Position numbers and translations under genes: made by a program
Notes under the pieces: generated by a model
The model's input: the letters and a program-made list of their open reading frames with translations, nothing else
The model's database searches: none
What the model was told of the DNA's origin: nothing
Origin: Crenobacter oryzisoli
GTDB taxonomy: Bacteria; Pseudomonadota; Gammaproteobacteria; Burkholderiales; Chromobacteriaceae
Assembly: GCF_030385785.1 (NCBI RefSeq)
Contig: NZ_JAUEDK010000001.1
Coordinates: 1-64,000 of the forward strand
Direction: 5' to 3'
Length of the DNA: 64,000 nucleotides
Part shown: positions 23,766-33,525 of the stretch, piece by piece
How positions within the stretch are numbered: position 1 is the first letter of the stretch
How the letters are laid out: each line of letters starts with the position of its first letter

Positions 23766-23866
23766 GGCGCTGGCAAAACCCTCCCGACGTTGTTGTGCTG
23801 TCTTGCCGTACTCTTTGCACTATCTGAGGCGGCGCGCCTGGCCTGGATCGTTTTGCCGCGACTCTA
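23766..23866. repeat. Possible small mobile-element remnant with imperfect terminal inverted repeats
   Basis: Directly after the aldolase stop, GCGCTGGCAAAACC near 23768 is matched imperfectly in inverse orientation by GTTTTGCCGCGAC near 23852. The roughly 100 bases between encode nothing convincing. The rest of the gap to 24001 holds no other feature beyond a likely promoter region. Weak evidence: no second copy is in the window. Confidence 0.3.
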
Positions 23867-24001
23867 AGCGCTACCACAAAGTCCGTCTGCTGTTGCATTG
23901 CCCCTACCGGGACCGCTGTACAGAGCTTTGTGGGCGGCTCAGAAGTAGAGCCGATTGAACGTTAATTCTTTATTTTCTTTATTTCCACCCAGGAGCAAAC
24001 C

Positions 24002-24190
24002 ATGCCGACCATTACCGTCAAACTGTTCGAAGGCCGTCCGGTCGAGGTGAAGAAGGAGCTGGCCGAGGCGCTGACCCGCGAGTCCTGCCGTGTGCTCGGC
24101 TGTGAGCCGGGTGCAGTGGACATCCTGTTCGAGGACGTGAAGAAGAGCGACTGGGCCACCGGTGGAGTGCTGTGGTCCGAGCGCGACTAA
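24002..24190 (+). CDS. 4-oxalocrotonate tautomerase family protein
   Basis: 62 residues starting M-P-T-I-T-V. After Met removal, Pro1 becomes the catalytic base of the tautomerase superfamily. The rest (beta strand, helix EVKKELAEALTRESCRVLGC, then VDILFEDVKKSDWATGGVLW) matches the short 4-OT subunit that forms hexamers. A strong ribosome site (CAGGAGCAAACC) precedes the start. There is no aromatic meta-cleavage cluster beside it, so it is an orphan whose substrate is unknown. Confidence 0.9.
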   Translation: MPTITVKLFEGRPVEVKKELAEALTRESCRVLGCEPGAVDILFEDVKKSDWATGGVLWSERD

Positions 24191-24223
24191 GCGTCCGAGG
24201 CCTTTCGGCCTGCGTTACAATGA

Positions 24224-24252
24224 AAAAAACCGGAGCATTGCTCCGGTTTTTT
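24224..24252. terminator. Bidirectional terminator, tautomerase gene and DUF3426 gene
   Basis: AAAAAACCGGAGC and GCTCCGGTTTTTT, a perfect 13-bp stem with a 3-base loop, lie between the convergent tautomerase gene and the leftward DUF3426 gene. Confidence 0.92.
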
Positions 24253-24263
24253 GCTGGTGGGGC

Positions 24264-25346
24264 CTACGGGTAGAACCAGTGCAGGCTGTAACCGCTTGGA
24301 TGGACATTGCCGACGTCGAGGCGCAGGCTCAGCTTCACCTCGCTGTGTGGGTTGAAGCGGCCCAGTTGCACATCGTCGTTCTTCAAGTATTCGGCCGGTG
24401 TCAGTACCCGGCGTACCTGCACTTGGTCATCAGCATCCTTCAGCGACAACTCCAGCATCGGGTAGCCCTGCACGTAGCCCGCGTGATTCTTCAGCGTGGC
24501 ATTCAGCTGGATCAGGTTGGCATGCTCCGGCACAAACGCCATCTCCGACCATTCGGTACGGATGTACTGCACGTCGGTGGCAAGCGGCACGGTGCAGTGG
24601 AACGGCTTGCACGCGGCTTCCAGCATAGGGCGCCATTCCGGTGCCTGCGCGGCGATCTCTATCCGCTTCAGATAGACCACCTGGCCGGCCAGCACCAACA
24701 GGCCGAGCACGGCGAAGAGGCCGAACAGCACGCCGAGGCCGGAGCGCCGCGCCGGGCGGCGCTCCGGTCGCTCGGCGGCCTGCAGGCGTTCTTCCACTTC
24801 TTCCGGGCTCGGTTCGTAGCGGGTTCGGTCGGCAACGAACGGTTCCGGTTCGGGGGCCGGTGCAGCTTGCGGCTCGCTGGCCACCTCGTCGTAGAGAGAC
24901 AGGCGGCGTCGTGCCGGCGCGGCACCGCGCTCGGCGTCCGGCTCATGAGTCGGACGCAGCGCTTCGCTCAGCGCCTGGCTGAATTCATGATCGATAGGGG
25001 GCGCAGCCGGTTCGACCGGCGCGGGTGCCGGAACCGGCGTCGGCACTGGGGCCGGTGCGGGAGGTGCTTCGACGGCGGCCACGTCGGCCTGGACAGCAGT
25101 GGGGCTGCTGGCCGGGGCCTCTTTGGCCGGCTCGGGCGGCAGTTCCAGCCTGAAATCCTGCATCACACCGGCACGCGGTGCCGCTTCGGCCAGTAATGCA
25201 GCGTCGCGGCGCGCCTGCTCGATCTGCTCGCGCGCATTGAACACATGCGAACAGCGCCCGCAGCGGACTCGCCCGCCGGCCATCGACAATTGCTGATCGG
25301 TGACGTTGAAACGGGTCTGACAATTCGGGCACTGAGTGGTCTGCAT
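24264..25346 (-). CDS. Zinc-ribbon membrane protein (MJ0042 finger plus DUF3426)
   Basis: 360 residues. The N-terminal zinc ribbon TQCPNCQTRFNVTDQQL...RVRCGRCSHVF has two CxxC pairs. A long Pro/Ala-rich cytoplasmic linker (about 70-195) leads to one membrane helix (LGVLFGLFAVLGLLVLAG), and a periplasmic DUF3426 domain completes it. ATG at 25346 is preferred; a GTG two codons earlier touches the prmA stop. It is the last gene of the aroQ-accB-accC-prmA series, a conserved neighbourhood in beta-proteobacteria. Function unknown. Confidence 0.85.
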   Translation of the reverse strand: MQTTQCPNCQTRFNVTDQQLSMAGGRVRCGRCSHVFNAREQIEQARRDAALLAEAAPRAGVMQDFRLELPPEPAKEAPASSPTAVQADVAAVEAPPAPAPVPTPVPAPAPVEPAAPPIDHEFSQALSEALRPTHEPDAERGAAPARRRLSLYDEVASEPQAAPAPEPEPFVADRTRYEPSPEEVEERLQAAERPERRPARRSGLGVLFGLFAVLGLLVLAGQVVYLKRIEIAAQAPEWRPMLEAACKPFHCTVPLATDVQYIRTEWSEMAFVPEHANLIQLNATLKNHAGYVQGYPMLELSLKDADDQVQVRRVLTPAEYLKNDDVQLGRFNPHSEVKLSLRLDVGNVHPSGYSLHWFYP

Positions 25347-25351
25347 GGTCA

Positions 25352-26245
25352 CTAGATTGCGCGTTTGGTTCCGGTAAGACGGGTCCAGCCTTCATCGAAC
25401 ACCGGGGCGTCCATCTCGAACCACGTCGAGTAGATCGCCGAGAGCTCGTCGGCCTGTTCGGCAAGGATGCCGGAAAGCACGATCTTACCACCGGTTTTGA
25501 CGTGGCTTGCCAGTAATTCACCGAGCATGCGCAGCGGATTGGCGAGGATGTTCGCCACCACTACGTCGTGCTGGCCGGCCGGTAGTGCGGCCGGTAGGAA
25601 GAACTCGGCCGACACGCCGTTCTGCTGCGCGTTGTCGAGGCTGGCGCGGATCGCCTGCGGGTCGATGTCGGTGCCGACGGTCTTGCCAGCGCCGAGCTTC
25701 AGCGCGGCGATCGCCAGGATGCCGGAGCCGCAGCCGTAGTCGAGCACGGTCTCGCCGCCCTTGATGTGGGCGTCGAGCCACTGCAGGCACAGGCGGGTGG
25801 TCGGATGGCTGCCGGTGCCGAACGCGAGGCCCGGGTCGAGCTGCAGATTCACCGCCTTCGGGTCCGGCGACTCGTGCCAGGTCGGGGTGATCCACAGCCG
25901 GTCCGAAATGCGGATCGGGTCGAACTGGCTTTGCGTCAAGCGCACCCAGTCCTGCTCCTCGATGCGCTCGATGCTGTACGACGGCATTGGGACGCCGACC
26001 GCATTGGCGGCGGCGGCGACGATCAGCGCGACGTCGGCGGCCTCGTCGAACAGTACGACCAGGCGGCTATGCGCCCACAGCTGGTCGACCGGCTCGCCCG
26101 GCTCGCCGAAGATCGGCTGCTCGGCATCGGTGCCGGCCAGCGCGTCCTCGATTGCCGACGACAGGGCGCCGGCGTCCATCAGCGCGTCGGACAGCGCCTC
26201 GGCGTGGGTCGACGGGGTGTCGATGGTGGCCTGAAGCCAAGCCAT
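25352..26245 (-). CDS. prmA: Ribosomal protein L11 methyltransferase
   Basis: 297 residues. SAM-dependent trimethylation of ribosomal protein L11. The N-terminal ferredoxin-like substrate domain is followed by the methyltransferase domain with LDPGLAFGTGSHPTT, the SAM loop DYGCGSGILAIAA and the NILANPL motif (NxxxxP type). It begins three bases after the accC stop and is followed at once by the DUF3426 gene, so it is translated as part of the accBC operon. Confidence 0.96.
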   Translation of the reverse strand: MAWLQATIDTPSTHAEALSDALMDAGALSSAIEDALAGTDAEQPIFGEPGEPVDQLWAHSRLVVLFDEAADVALIVAAAANAVGVPMPSYSIERIEEQDWVRLTQSQFDPIRISDRLWITPTWHESPDPKAVNLQLDPGLAFGTGSHPTTRLCLQWLDAHIKGGETVLDYGCGSGILAIAALKLGAGKTVGTDIDPQAIRASLDNAQQNGVSAEFFLPAALPAGQHDVVVANILANPLRMLGELLASHVKTGGKIVLSGILAEQADELSAIYSTWFEMDAPVFDEGWTRLTGTKRAI

Positions 26246-26248
26246 GGT

Positions 26249-27601
26249 TTACCTGCCTTTCGTGCTTTCCAGCAACTCTTCCAGATAGTGGATGCTGGTG
26301 CCGCCGCGGATGAACAGGCTGTCGTTGAACAGTTCCTGGTGCAGCGGGATGTTGGTCTTGATGCCGCTGATCGCCATCTCGGACAGTGCCACGCGCATGC
26401 GGGCCATTGCCTGGTCGCGGGTGTCGCCGTACGAGATCAGCTTGCCGATCATCGAGTCGTAGTGCGGCGGAACGCTGTAGCCCTGATAAATGTGCGAGTC
26501 GATGCGGATGCCAGGACCGCCGGCCGGGTGGTAGCTCTCGATCTTGCCCGGGCTCGGCACGAAGGTGAACGGGTCTTCGGCGTTGATCCGGCATTCCATC
26601 GCGTGGCCGCGCAGCACGATGTCGCTCTGTTTGTAGCGCAGCTTCTCGCCGGCGGCGATGCGGATCTGTTCCTGCACGATGTCCACGCCGGTGATCATCT
26701 CGGTCACCGGGTGTTCCACCTGCACGCGGGTGTTCATCTCGATGAAGTAGAACTCGCCGTTCTCGAACAGGAATTCAAAGGTGCCGGCGCCGCGGTAGCC
26801 GATGCGGCTGCACGCTTCGGCGCAGGCGGTGCCGATCCTCTTGCGCTGTTCGTCGGTGATACCCGGCGCCGGCGCTTCCTCGATCACCTTCTGGTGGCGG
26901 CGCTGCATCGAGCAGTCGCGCTCGCCCAGGTAGATGGCGTTGCCGTACTCGTCGGCCAGCACCTGGATCTCGATGTGGCGAGGTTCCTGCAGGAATTTCT
27001 CCATGTACACGGTCGGGTTGCCGAACGCGGCACCGGCTTCGGTACGGGTCATCTCGACCGAGGTGAGCAGGTCTTCCTCGCGGTTCACCACGCGCATGCC
27101 GCGACCGCCGCCACCGCCGGCGGCCTTGATGATCACCGGGTAGCCGACCTGTTTGCCGATCTTGAGGATTTCTTTCGGGTCGTCCGGCAGCGCGCCGTCC
27201 GAACCGGGTACGGTCGGCACGCCGGCGGCGATCATCGCGTCCTTGGCCGACACCTTGTCGCCCATCAGGCGGATGGTGTCCGGGCGCGGACCGATGAACA
27301 CGAAGCCGGACTGTTCGACGCGCTCGGCGAAGTCGGCGTTCTCGGACAGAAAGCCGTAGCCCGGGTGAATGGCTTGGGCATTGGTGACCTCGGCGGCGGC
27401 GATCAGCGCCGGCACGTTCAGGTAGCTCTTCACCGACGGGGCCGGGCCGATGCACACCGATTCGTCAGCGAGCTTGACGTACTTGGCGTCGCGGTCGGCC
27501 TCGGAGTGCACCACCACGGTCTTGATACCGAGTTCGCGGCAGGCGCGCTGGATTCGCAGCGCGATTTCGCCGCGGTTGGCGATCAGGATCTTTTCAAACA
27601 T
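26249..27601 (-). CDS. accC: Acetyl-CoA carboxylase, biotin carboxylase subunit
   Basis: 450 residues, full length. ATP-grasp enzyme that carboxylates biotin on AccB, the first half of malonyl-CoA formation. [17 protein letters not shown] opens the N-terminal domain, the glycine-rich loop [13 protein letters not shown] is the mobile ATP-grasp lid, and [14 protein letters not shown] carries catalytic residues. It follows accB after a 93-base gap that contains a strong hairpin. Confidence 0.98.
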   Translation of the reverse strand: MFEKILIANRGEIALRIQRACRELGIKTVVVHSEADRDAKYVKLADESVCIGPAPSVKSYLNVPALIAAAEVTNAQAIHPGYGFLSENADFAERVEQSGFVFIGPRPDTIRLMGDKVSAKDAMIAAGVPTVPGSDGALPDDPKEILKIGKQVGYPVIIKAAGGGGGRGMRVVNREEDLLTSVEMTRTEAGAAFGNPTVYMEKFLQEPRHIEIQVLADEYGNAIYLGERDCSMQRRHQKVIEEAPAPGITDEQRKRIGTACAEACSRIGYRGAGTFEFLFENGEFYFIEMNTRVQVEHPVTEMITGVDIVQEQIRIAAGEKLRYKQSDIVLRGHAMECRINAEDPFTFVPSPGKIESYHPAGGPGIRIDSHIYQGYSVPPHYDSMIGKLISYGDTRDQAMARMRVALSEMAISGIKTNIPLHQELFNDSLFIRGGTSIHYLEELLESTKGR

Positions 27602-27620
27602 GATTTTTCCCGCAATAGGA

Positions 27621-27681
27621 AAAAGGGGAAGAGGGACGGGTTGTGCCGGGCCATCGGGCCGGTCTTCCCTCTCTCTTCCCC
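27621..27681 (-). terminator. Attenuator-like terminator in the accB-accC gap
   Basis: In the leftward transcript GGGGAAGAG pairs with CTCTTCCCC, the stem continuing through GGGA/TCCC, over an inner GC-rich loop that itself can fold (CCGGCCCGATGGCCCGG). The T-run of the transcript is at 27621-27624. It would let only part of the accB transcripts continue into accC. Confidence 0.65.
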
Positions 27682-27694
27682 GTTTTCGGGTGCA

Positions 27695-28150
27695 TTACTC
27701 GATGACGAACAGCGGCTCGCCGTATTCGACCGGTTGGCCGTCTTCGACCAGGATGGACTTGATCACGCCGGCGCGGTCGGCTTCGATCTCGTTCATCAGC
27801 TTCATCGCTTCGATAATGCACAGCGTATCGCCGACATTGACCGATTTGCCGACTTCGGCGAACGGCTTGGCGCCAGGGCTGGCGGAACGGTAGAAGGTGC
27901 CGACCATCGGCGACTTCACCGAGTTGGCGGTGTTGACCGCAGCCGGCGCGGCTTCGGCTGCAGCCGGAGCGGCTGCCGGGGCCGCAGCAGGAGCGGCTGC
28001 CGCAAACTGCATCGGCTGAGCATAGGTGACTTGAGCGTTGGCCGAAACTCGGGTGATGCGAACTTTCTCTTCGCCCTCGGTCACTTCGAGTTCGGCGATA
28101 CCCGACTCTTCGACGAGGTCGATCAGTTTCTTGAGCTTGCGCAAATCCAT
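27695..28150 (-). CDS. accB: Acetyl-CoA carboxylase biotin carboxyl carrier protein
   Basis: 151 residues. N-terminal region binding the carboxylase, an Ala/Pro-rich flexible linker ([19 protein letters not shown], about 52-70), then the biotinyl domain with the biotin lysine in EAMKLMNEI and the thumb region around [12 protein letters not shown]. First of the acc pair, 33 bases after aroQ. Confidence 0.97.
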   Translation of the reverse strand: MDLRKLKKLIDLVEESGIAELEVTEGEEKVRITRVSANAQVTYAQPMQFAAAAPAAAPAAAPAAAEAAPAAVNTANSVKSPMVGTFYRSASPGAKPFAEVGKSVNVGDTLCIIEAMKLMNEIEADRAGVIKSILVEDGQPVEYGEPLFVIE

Positions 28151-28183
28151 TGCTAATCCTTCGGAAGGGATGTTTCGGTTCGA

Positions 28184-28636
28184 TCAGGCCGCTTTGGCGT
28201 CGAGGAGCCGGATGGCGTGGGCCATCGCCAGCTCGTAGCCGTGAGCGCCGAGCCCGCAGATCACGCCGACCGCCAAATCCGAGAAATACGAATGGTGGCG
28301 GAACGCTTCGCGGGCGTGCACATTGGAGAGGTGCACTTCGATAAACGGGAGTTGGACCCCGGCCAAGGCATCGCGCAGCGCGACGCTGGTATGAGTGAAG
28401 GCGGCCGGGTTGATCAGCACGAACTCGGTGCCGTCGGTGCGCGCGGCGTGCACGCGGTCGATCAGCACATGTTCGGCGTTGCTTTGCAGGGTGTCATAAC
28501 CGTAGCCTGCGGCCTGGGCCTGAGCGGCAAGACGCACATTGATCGTGTCGAGCGTGTCGCGACCGTAATGCTCGGGTTCGCGGGTGCCCAACAGGTTCAG
28601 ATTGGGGCCATTCAGAACCAGGATTTTCCGGGTCAT
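28184..28636 (-). CDS. aroQ: 3-dehydroquinate dehydratase, type II
   Basis: 150 residues. Shikimate-pathway enzyme of the dodecameric type II family. [18 protein letters not shown] carries the catalytic Tyr loop, [13 protein letters not shown] the substrate-binding Asn and His, and [18 protein letters not shown] the catalytic loop. Promoter-proximal gene of the leftward aroQ-accB-accC-prmA-DUF3426 operon. Confidence 0.97.
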   Translation of the reverse strand: MTRKILVLNGPNLNLLGTREPEHYGRDTLDTINVRLAAQAQAAGYGYDTLQSNAEHVLIDRVHAARTDGTEFVLINPAAFTHTSVALRDALAGVQLPFIEVHLSNVHAREAFRHHSYFSDLAVGVICGLGAHGYELAMAHAIRLLDAKAA

Positions 28637-28932
28637 TTAGGCTGTCCGGTATTTGTCATGGCGGCGAGTTTGCCGTAAATCGCAGCAAGATGTCTAGCGT
28701 TTGCCGCTATTGAGCAGAAATTTGCCAGGTACACCGGACGGGCAGGGGGATGCTTTCGAGTGAAAACACTAGTTGGTGCGTGATATTACACCGAGGCAGC
28801 GTTTTGCCAACAGTGTCGTGTGAATCCGCCCGGTCCGCCGTCAGCGTGGCGTGTCGCACGACACTCTCCCTGACCGGGGCGGGGCGCGCGGGGTATAATC
28901 CTGCGGTTTGAATCCGGTATTTGTTCTTGACC
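28637..28932. promoter_or_regulatory. Divergent intergenic region between aroQ and queA
   Basis: About 296 bases without a gene. It must contain the promoters of both operons; I see no convincing -35/-10 pair or operator symmetry. The sequence next to queA (GGGGTATAATCCTGC near 28890) holds a good TATAAT -10 element. Confidence 0.4.
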
Positions 28933-29967
28933 ATGCAGCTTTCCGACTTCGACTACGATCTGCCCGATCATCTGGTGGCGCAGCACCCGCCAGCCGAGCG
29001 CGGTGCCAGCCGGCTGCTGCACGTGGCAGGCAGCACGCTGACCGATACCCAGTTTTCTGAATTCATACATCATATAAATGCCGGCGATGTGATGGTGTTC
29101 AACGACACCCGGGTGATCAAGGCGCGGCTGTTCGGCGAGAAGGAGTCGGGCGGCAAGGTCGAGGCGCTGGTCGAGCGGGTGATCGACGCCCATACGGTAT
29201 GGGCGCACGTGCGAGCCAGCAAGTCGCCGAAGCCGGGCAACAAGATCACTTTCGCCGGCCGTTGGCAGGCCGAGATGGTCGAGCGCGACGATGCGCTGTT
29301 CAAGTTGCGCTTCCTCGACGCGGAAAACGTGTTCGACATCCTTGAGGCGTCCGGCAAGCTGCCGCTACCGCCGTATATCGAGCGCGACACCGACAGCGAC
29401 GACGACAGCCGCTACCAGACCGTGTACGCCCGCGAGCAGGGCGCGGTGGCCGCGCCGACCGCCGGCCTGCACTTCACCGAGGCCATGCTCGACGCCTTGC
29501 GCGCCAAGGGCGTGACGCTCGCCTATGTGACGCTGCACGTCGGCGCCGGCACCTTCCAGCCGGTGCGGGTCGAGAACATCGCCGACCACAAGATGCACAG
29601 CGAGATCTACGAGATCCCGCCGGCCACCGTTGACGCCATCGCCGCCGCGCACGCGTCCGGCCGCAAGGTGCTGGCGGTGGGCACTACCAGCATGCGCGCG
29701 CTCGAGTCGGCGGCGCAGAGTGGGGAGCTGGTTGCCGGGCGCGGCGAGACTGACATCTTCATCACGCCGGGCTACCAGTTCAAGGTGGTTGACCGGCTGT
29801 TGACCAATTTCCACCTGCCCAAGTCGACGCTGCTGATGCTGGTGTCGGCGTTTGCCGGCGTCGAGACGATTCGCAAGGCCTACCGCCACGCGGTCGAGCA
29901 CGAATACCGTTTCTTTAGCTACGGCGACGCGATGCTGCTGGAGCGTGCCGACCATGTGGGGAACTGA
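28933..29967 (+). CDS. queA: S-adenosylmethionine:tRNA ribosyltransferase-isomerase
   Basis: 344 residues from the ATG at 28933. Transfers and rearranges the ribosyl group of SAM onto preQ1-tRNA to give epoxyqueuosine. Family hallmarks are [19 protein letters not shown] at the start, [28 protein letters not shown] and [11 protein letters not shown]. Four codons of open frame upstream start with TTG and are disregarded. DUF971 begins three bases after the stop. Confidence 0.97.
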   Translation: MQLSDFDYDLPDHLVAQHPPAERGASRLLHVAGSTLTDTQFSEFIHHINAGDVMVFNDTRVIKARLFGEKESGGKVEALVERVIDAHTVWAHVRASKSPKPGNKITFAGRWQAEMVERDDALFKLRFLDAENVFDILEASGKLPLPPYIERDTDSDDDSRYQTVYAREQGAVAAPTAGLHFTEAMLDALRAKGVTLAYVTLHVGAGTFQPVRVENIADHKMHSEIYEIPPATVDAIAAAHASGRKVLAVGTTSMRALESAAQSGELVAGRGETDIFITPGYQFKVVDRLLTNFHLPKSTLLMLVSAFAGVETIRKAYRHAVEHEYRFFSYGDAMLLERADHVGN

Positions 29968-29970
29968 AAA

Positions 29971-30345
29971 ATGGCCGGACTGAACCCGAATACCCCCATC
30001 CCCAGCGAAGTGCGCCTGCTGACCGCCAGCCACACGCTGGAGCTAGCCTACGACGATGGCCAGCGCTTCTCGCTGCCGTGCGAATACCTGCGCGTCTACT
30101 CGCCGTCGGCCGAGGTGCGCGGTCACGGTCCGGGCCAGGAAGTGCTGCAGGTGGGCAAGAAAAACGTCGCGATCACCGCGATCGAACCGGTCGGCCACTA
30201 CGCGCTCAAGCTGGTGTTCGACGATGGTCACGACAGCGGCCTCTACAGCTGGGACTACCTCTACGAGCTGGGCCGCAACCAACAAACCTATTGGCAGGAT
30301 TATCTCAACCGCCTCGCCGCCGCCGGCGCGAGCAGGGAGTCGTAA
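29971..30345 (+). CDS. DUF971 protein (gamma-butyrobetaine hydroxylase-like N-terminal domain)
   Basis: 124 residues. Small beta-rich domain also found at the N terminus of gamma-butyrobetaine hydroxylases and in Fe-S-associated proteins. Typical motifs are LELAYDDGQRFSLPCEYLRV and YALKLVFDDGHDSGLYSWDYL. It lies between queA and ubiE with gaps of three bases each, an arrangement common in beta-proteobacteria. Its biochemical role is unknown; link to ubiquinone genes is by position only. Confidence 0.88.
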   Translation: MAGLNPNTPIPSEVRLLTASHTLELAYDDGQRFSLPCEYLRVYSPSAEVRGHGPGQEVLQVGKKNVAITAIEPVGHYALKLVFDDGHDSGLYSWDYLYELGRNQQTYWQDYLNRLAAAGASRES

Positions 30346-30348
30346 TAG

Positions 30349-31083
30349 ATGGACAAGCAGACCCATTTCGGTTTCAAGACGGTCGACGAGAGCGAGAAGG
30401 CCCATAAGGTCGCCGAGGTGTTCCACTCGGTGGCGCAGAAGTACGACGTGATGAACGACCTGATGTCGGGTGGCCTGCACCGCGTCTGGAAGCATTTCAC
30501 CTTGAACACCTCCGGCGTGAAGAGCGGCGACAAGGTACTCGACATCGCCGGTGGCACCGGCGACTTGGCGCGCGGCTGGGCCAAGCGCGTCGGCAAGACC
30601 GGCGAGGTGTGGCTGACCGACATCAATAGCTCGATGCTGACCGTCGGCCGCGACCGTCTGCTCGACGAGGGGCTGATCCTGCCGGTGTCGCTGGCCGACG
30701 CCGAGAAGCTGCCGTTCCCCGACAACTACTTCAATGCGGTGTCGGTGGCGTTCGGCCTGCGCAATATGACGCACAAGGATGCAGCGCTGAAGGAGATGTG
30801 CCGCGTGCTCAAGCCGGGCGGCAAGCTGATGGTGCTGGAATTCTCCAAGGTATGGAAACCGTTGTCGCCGTTCTACGACCTGTACTCGTTCAAGGCATTG
30901 CCGTTGATGGGCAAGCTGGTCGCCAACGACGCGGAGAGCTACCAGTACCTGGCAGAGTCGATCCGCATGCATCCGGACCAGGAGACGCTGAAGCAGATGA
31001 TGTTCGACGCGGGCTTCGGCAAGGTCGACTACCACAACCTCAGCGCCGGCGTGGTCGCGCTGCACAAGGGCTACAAGCTCTGA
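30349..31083 (+). CDS. ubiE: Ubiquinone/menaquinone C-methyltransferase
   Basis: 244 residues. SAM-dependent C-methylation of demethylmenaquinol or 2-methoxy-6-polyprenyl-benzoquinol. Class I methyltransferase with motif [30 protein letters not shown] near the N terminus and [14 protein letters not shown]. The stop overlaps the ubiJ start by one base (TGATG). Confidence 0.97.
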   Translation: MDKQTHFGFKTVDESEKAHKVAEVFHSVAQKYDVMNDLMSGGLHRVWKHFTLNTSGVKSGDKVLDIAGGTGDLARGWAKRVGKTGEVWLTDINSSMLTVGRDRLLDEGLILPVSLADAEKLPFPDNYFNAVSVAFGLRNMTHKDAALKEMCRVLKPGGKLMVLEFSKVWKPLSPFYDLYSFKALPLMGKLVANDAESYQYLAESIRMHPDQETLKQMMFDAGFGKVDYHNLSAGVVALHKGYKL

Positions 31084-31661
31084 TGCTGTCGCTCGCGCTG
31101 ATCAATCACTTGCTCAACCAGCGCCCGGTAGCGCGCGAGGAACTCGCCCGCCACGCCGGCCGGCGCATCGCGTTCACGCTGCCACCGGTGACGGTGCGAG
31201 GCGTGCTTACCGAGCAGGGCTGGCTGGCCGACAGCGACGGCGAGGCCGAGGCGGGTGTCACCGTCAGTCACGGCGCGGTGCTGACGGCGCTGTCCGGCCG
31301 TGACCCCGACCTGACCGCGGTAAAGCTATCGGGCGACACCGAGCTTGCCACCACGGTGGCGCGGGTCTTTGGCCAGCTCAAGTGGGATGCAGGCGAAGAC
31401 TTGTCGCGCCTCGTCGGCGACGTTGCCGCCAACCGGGTCGAGCGCTTCGTGCGTAGCGCACTCGGCATCAAGGGCGAGATTGGCGGCCGGCTGCTTGAGA
31501 GTTGGATCGAGCACCTGCGCGAAGAGGCTCCGTTGTTGGCGCGCAAGCACGACGTGGCGCACTTCGTCGCCGACGTCGATGCACTGCGCGACGACGTCGA
31601 GCGCCTCGACAAGCGTCTGGAACGGCTTGCCGACGCGCTGGCGCGCCGTGCCGCATCCTGA
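31083..31661 (+). CDS. ubiJ: Ubiquinone biosynthesis accessory factor UbiJ (SCP2 domain)
   Basis: 192 residues. An SCP2-like lipid-binding fold (about residues 15-110, including VSHGAVLTALSGRD and VKLSGDTELATTVARVF) is followed by a C-terminal coiled coil (DVDALRDDVERLDKRLERLADAL). UbiJ with UbiK binds the hydrophobic intermediates of the Ubi metabolon in the cytosol. Position between ubiE and ubiB is diagnostic. Start ATG overlaps the ubiE stop. Confidence 0.92.
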   Translation: MLSLALINHLLNQRPVAREELARHAGRRIAFTLPPVTVRGVLTEQGWLADSDGEAEAGVTVSHGAVLTALSGRDPDLTAVKLSGDTELATTVARVFGQLKWDAGEDLSRLVGDVAANRVERFVRSALGIKGEIGGRLLESWIEHLREEAPLLARKHDVAHFVADVDALRDDVERLDKRLERLADALARRAAS

Positions 31662-31676
31662 GCGCTCCTTCGATTC

Positions 31677-31714
31677 TTCGGCCAACCTTGGGGCCAACCT
31701 CGGGGTTGGCCGAA
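31677..31714. repeat. Inverted repeat built on GTTGGCCGAA between ubiJ and ubiB
   Basis: TTCGGCCAACC (31677-31687) and GGTTGGCCGAA (31704-31714), perfect 11-bp arms around a 16-base spacer that contains another CCAACC. It sits 15 bases after the ubiJ stop and 17 before ubiB. No T-run follows. Confidence 0.85.
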
Positions 31715-31731
31715 TCACTTTGAACTGAAGC

Positions 31732-33255
31732 ATGCGGATTGCCCGTTTCTACAAGATCTTTTCGACCTTCCACCGCTACGGCCTGAGCGATTTCTTCGGC
31801 CTGCACCCGCGGCTGCGCTGGCTGCACCGTGCCAGCCGGCTGCTGCCGCGCTCGTCCGTCACCCGCGGCCAGCCGCTGCCGGTGCGGGTGCGCCTGGCGC
31901 TGGAGAGCCTTGGCCCGATCTTCGTCAAGTTCGGCCAGGTGCTGTCGACTCGCCGCGACCTATTGCCGCCTGAGTATGCCGACGAACTGGCGCTGCTGCA
32001 GGACCGGGTGCCGCCGTTTGACGGGAAGATCGCCCGCGACCAGATCGAGATCGCCTTTGGCAAGCCGATCAAGGAGCTCTATGCCGAGTTTGATCTCACT
32101 CCTGTCGCGAGTGCGTCGGTCGCTCAGGTGCACCGCGCCTGGCTGAAGAACGGCAATGATGAGCGCGGCCGCGAGGTGGCAGTGAAGGTGCTGCGCCCCG
32201 GCATCCTGTCGGTGATCGAGCAGGACCTGGCGCTGATGCGCGTGCTCGCCAGGTTGGCCGAACGGCTGCTGCCGGACGGCCGGCGCTTGAAGCCGCGCGA
32301 GGTGGTCGCCGAGTTCGACAAGTACCTGCACGACGAACTCGACCTGATGCACGAGGCGGCCAATGCCAGTCAGTTGCGCCGCAACTTCGTGGGCTCGGAC
32401 CAGCTGGTGGTGCCCGAGGTGTTCTTCGATCTGTGCGCGCGCAACGTGATGACGATGGAGTGGATGCACGGCACGCCGGTGTCGCAGACCGACAGGCTCA
32501 TCGAGCAGGGCGTCGATCTGAAGAAGCTCTCGCGCTTTGGCGTCGAGATCTTCTTTACCCAGGTGTTCCGCCACGGCTTCTTCCACGCCGACATGCACCC
32601 GGGCAACATCTTCGTCGCCGCCGACGGCCGCTACATCGCGCTCGACTTCGGCATCGTCGGCAGCCTGACCGAGTACGACAAGCGCTATCTTGCGATCAAC
32701 TTCCTGGCTTTCTTCAACCGCGACTACCACCGCGTCGCTACCGCCCACATCGAGTCAGGCTGGGTGCCGAAGGATACCCGTGCCGAGGAACTCGAAGCGG
32801 CGGTGCGCACCGTCTGCGAGCCGATCTTCGAGAAGCCGCTCAGCCAGATCTCGTTCGGCCTGGTGCTGCTGCGCTTGTTCGAGACCAGTCGCCGCTTCAA
32901 CGTCGAGATCCAACCGCAGCTAGTGCTATTGCAGAAGACCCTGCTCAATATCGAGGGCCTGGGACGCCAGCTCGACCCGGACCTTGACCTGTGGGCGACC
33001 GCCAAGCCGTTCCTCGTGAAATGGATGAACGAGCAGATCGGTTGGCGCGGACTGTTGCGTACTTTGAAAAACGAGGCGCCTGATTGGGCGACCACGTTGC
33101 CGGCGATTCCACGCAAACTCAACGAGGCGCTGTCGGCAGACCACACCGGTCTCTTGATCGAGGGCTATACGCAGCTGATGCGCGAGCAGAAGCGCCAGAA
33201 TTGGCTGCTGGCACTGATCGCGGTGTTGCTTGGGTTGTTGCTGTTCGCACGCTAA
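31732..33255 (+). CDS. ubiB: Ubiquinone biosynthesis ATPase/kinase-like protein UbiB
   Basis: 507 residues. Atypical kinase-like (ABC1/ADCK) protein needed for ubiquinone synthesis. The signature [21 protein letters not shown] is the KxGQ motif, ASVAQVH the Ala-rich loop that replaces the glycine loop, and [12 protein letters not shown] with LDFGIVG the catalytic and metal-binding loops. A hydrophobic C terminus ([17 protein letters not shown]) anchors it in the membrane. Third of ubiE-ubiJ-ubiB. Confidence 0.97.
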   Translation: MRIARFYKIFSTFHRYGLSDFFGLHPRLRWLHRASRLLPRSSVTRGQPLPVRVRLALESLGPIFVKFGQVLSTRRDLLPPEYADELALLQDRVPPFDGKIARDQIEIAFGKPIKELYAEFDLTPVASASVAQVHRAWLKNGNDERGREVAVKVLRPGILSVIEQDLALMRVLARLAERLLPDGRRLKPREVVAEFDKYLHDELDLMHEAANASQLRRNFVGSDQLVVPEVFFDLCARNVMTMEWMHGTPVSQTDRLIEQGVDLKKLSRFGVEIFFTQVFRHGFFHADMHPGNIFVAADGRYIALDFGIVGSLTEYDKRYLAINFLAFFNRDYHRVATAHIESGWVPKDTRAEELEAAVRTVCEPIFEKPLSQISFGLVLLRLFETSRRFNVEIQPQLVLLQKTLLNIEGLGRQLDPDLDLWATAKPFLVKWMNEQIGWRGLLRTLKNEAPDWATTLPAIPRKLNEALSADHTGLLIEGYTQLMREQKRQNWLLALIAVLLGLLLFAR

Positions 33256-33280
33256 GTCGAATCGCTGCAAGGGATTACGG

Positions 33281-33314
33281 GGGCCGGGCTGCTTAGCCTG
33301 GCCCTCGGCGTTTT
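33281..33314 (+). terminator. Hairpin after ubiB
   Basis: GGGCCGGGCT (33281-33290) and AGCCTGGCCC (33295-33304) pair with one mismatch over a tetraloop, followed after a few bases by TTTT. It is the likely end of the queA-ubiB unit. The rest of the 270-base gap to ndh shows no other clear feature. Confidence 0.6.
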
Positions 33315-33525
33315 CGGAACATTAGGCCGGCAGCCCTCTCCCGACCGGACGGAGGAAGAAGGCATGGCTGAATGCCGCCGCCGATCGCTTGTCGACAGTT
33401 TGGCGGCTTCGATTGTTTTGGCTGGAATTAAGCGATTTTCCCTGCAAAATGATGGGGCTCTGATGCAGTTGTTGCGACGCGACACAGCAGGTAAGCTCGA
33501 CGCAAACCACTCATCAGGAGATGTC

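Noticed and set aside
27625-27681. Possible riboswitch in the accB-accC gap
   Set aside because: It is a simple long stem with T-run and no conserved aptamer-like junction, so an attenuator is the simpler reading.
25766-28156. A 796-codon rightward frame opposite prmA, accC and accB
   Set aside because: Antisense shadow of a conserved operon; composition is His/Asp/Val-rich as expected for reverse complements of GC-rich genes.
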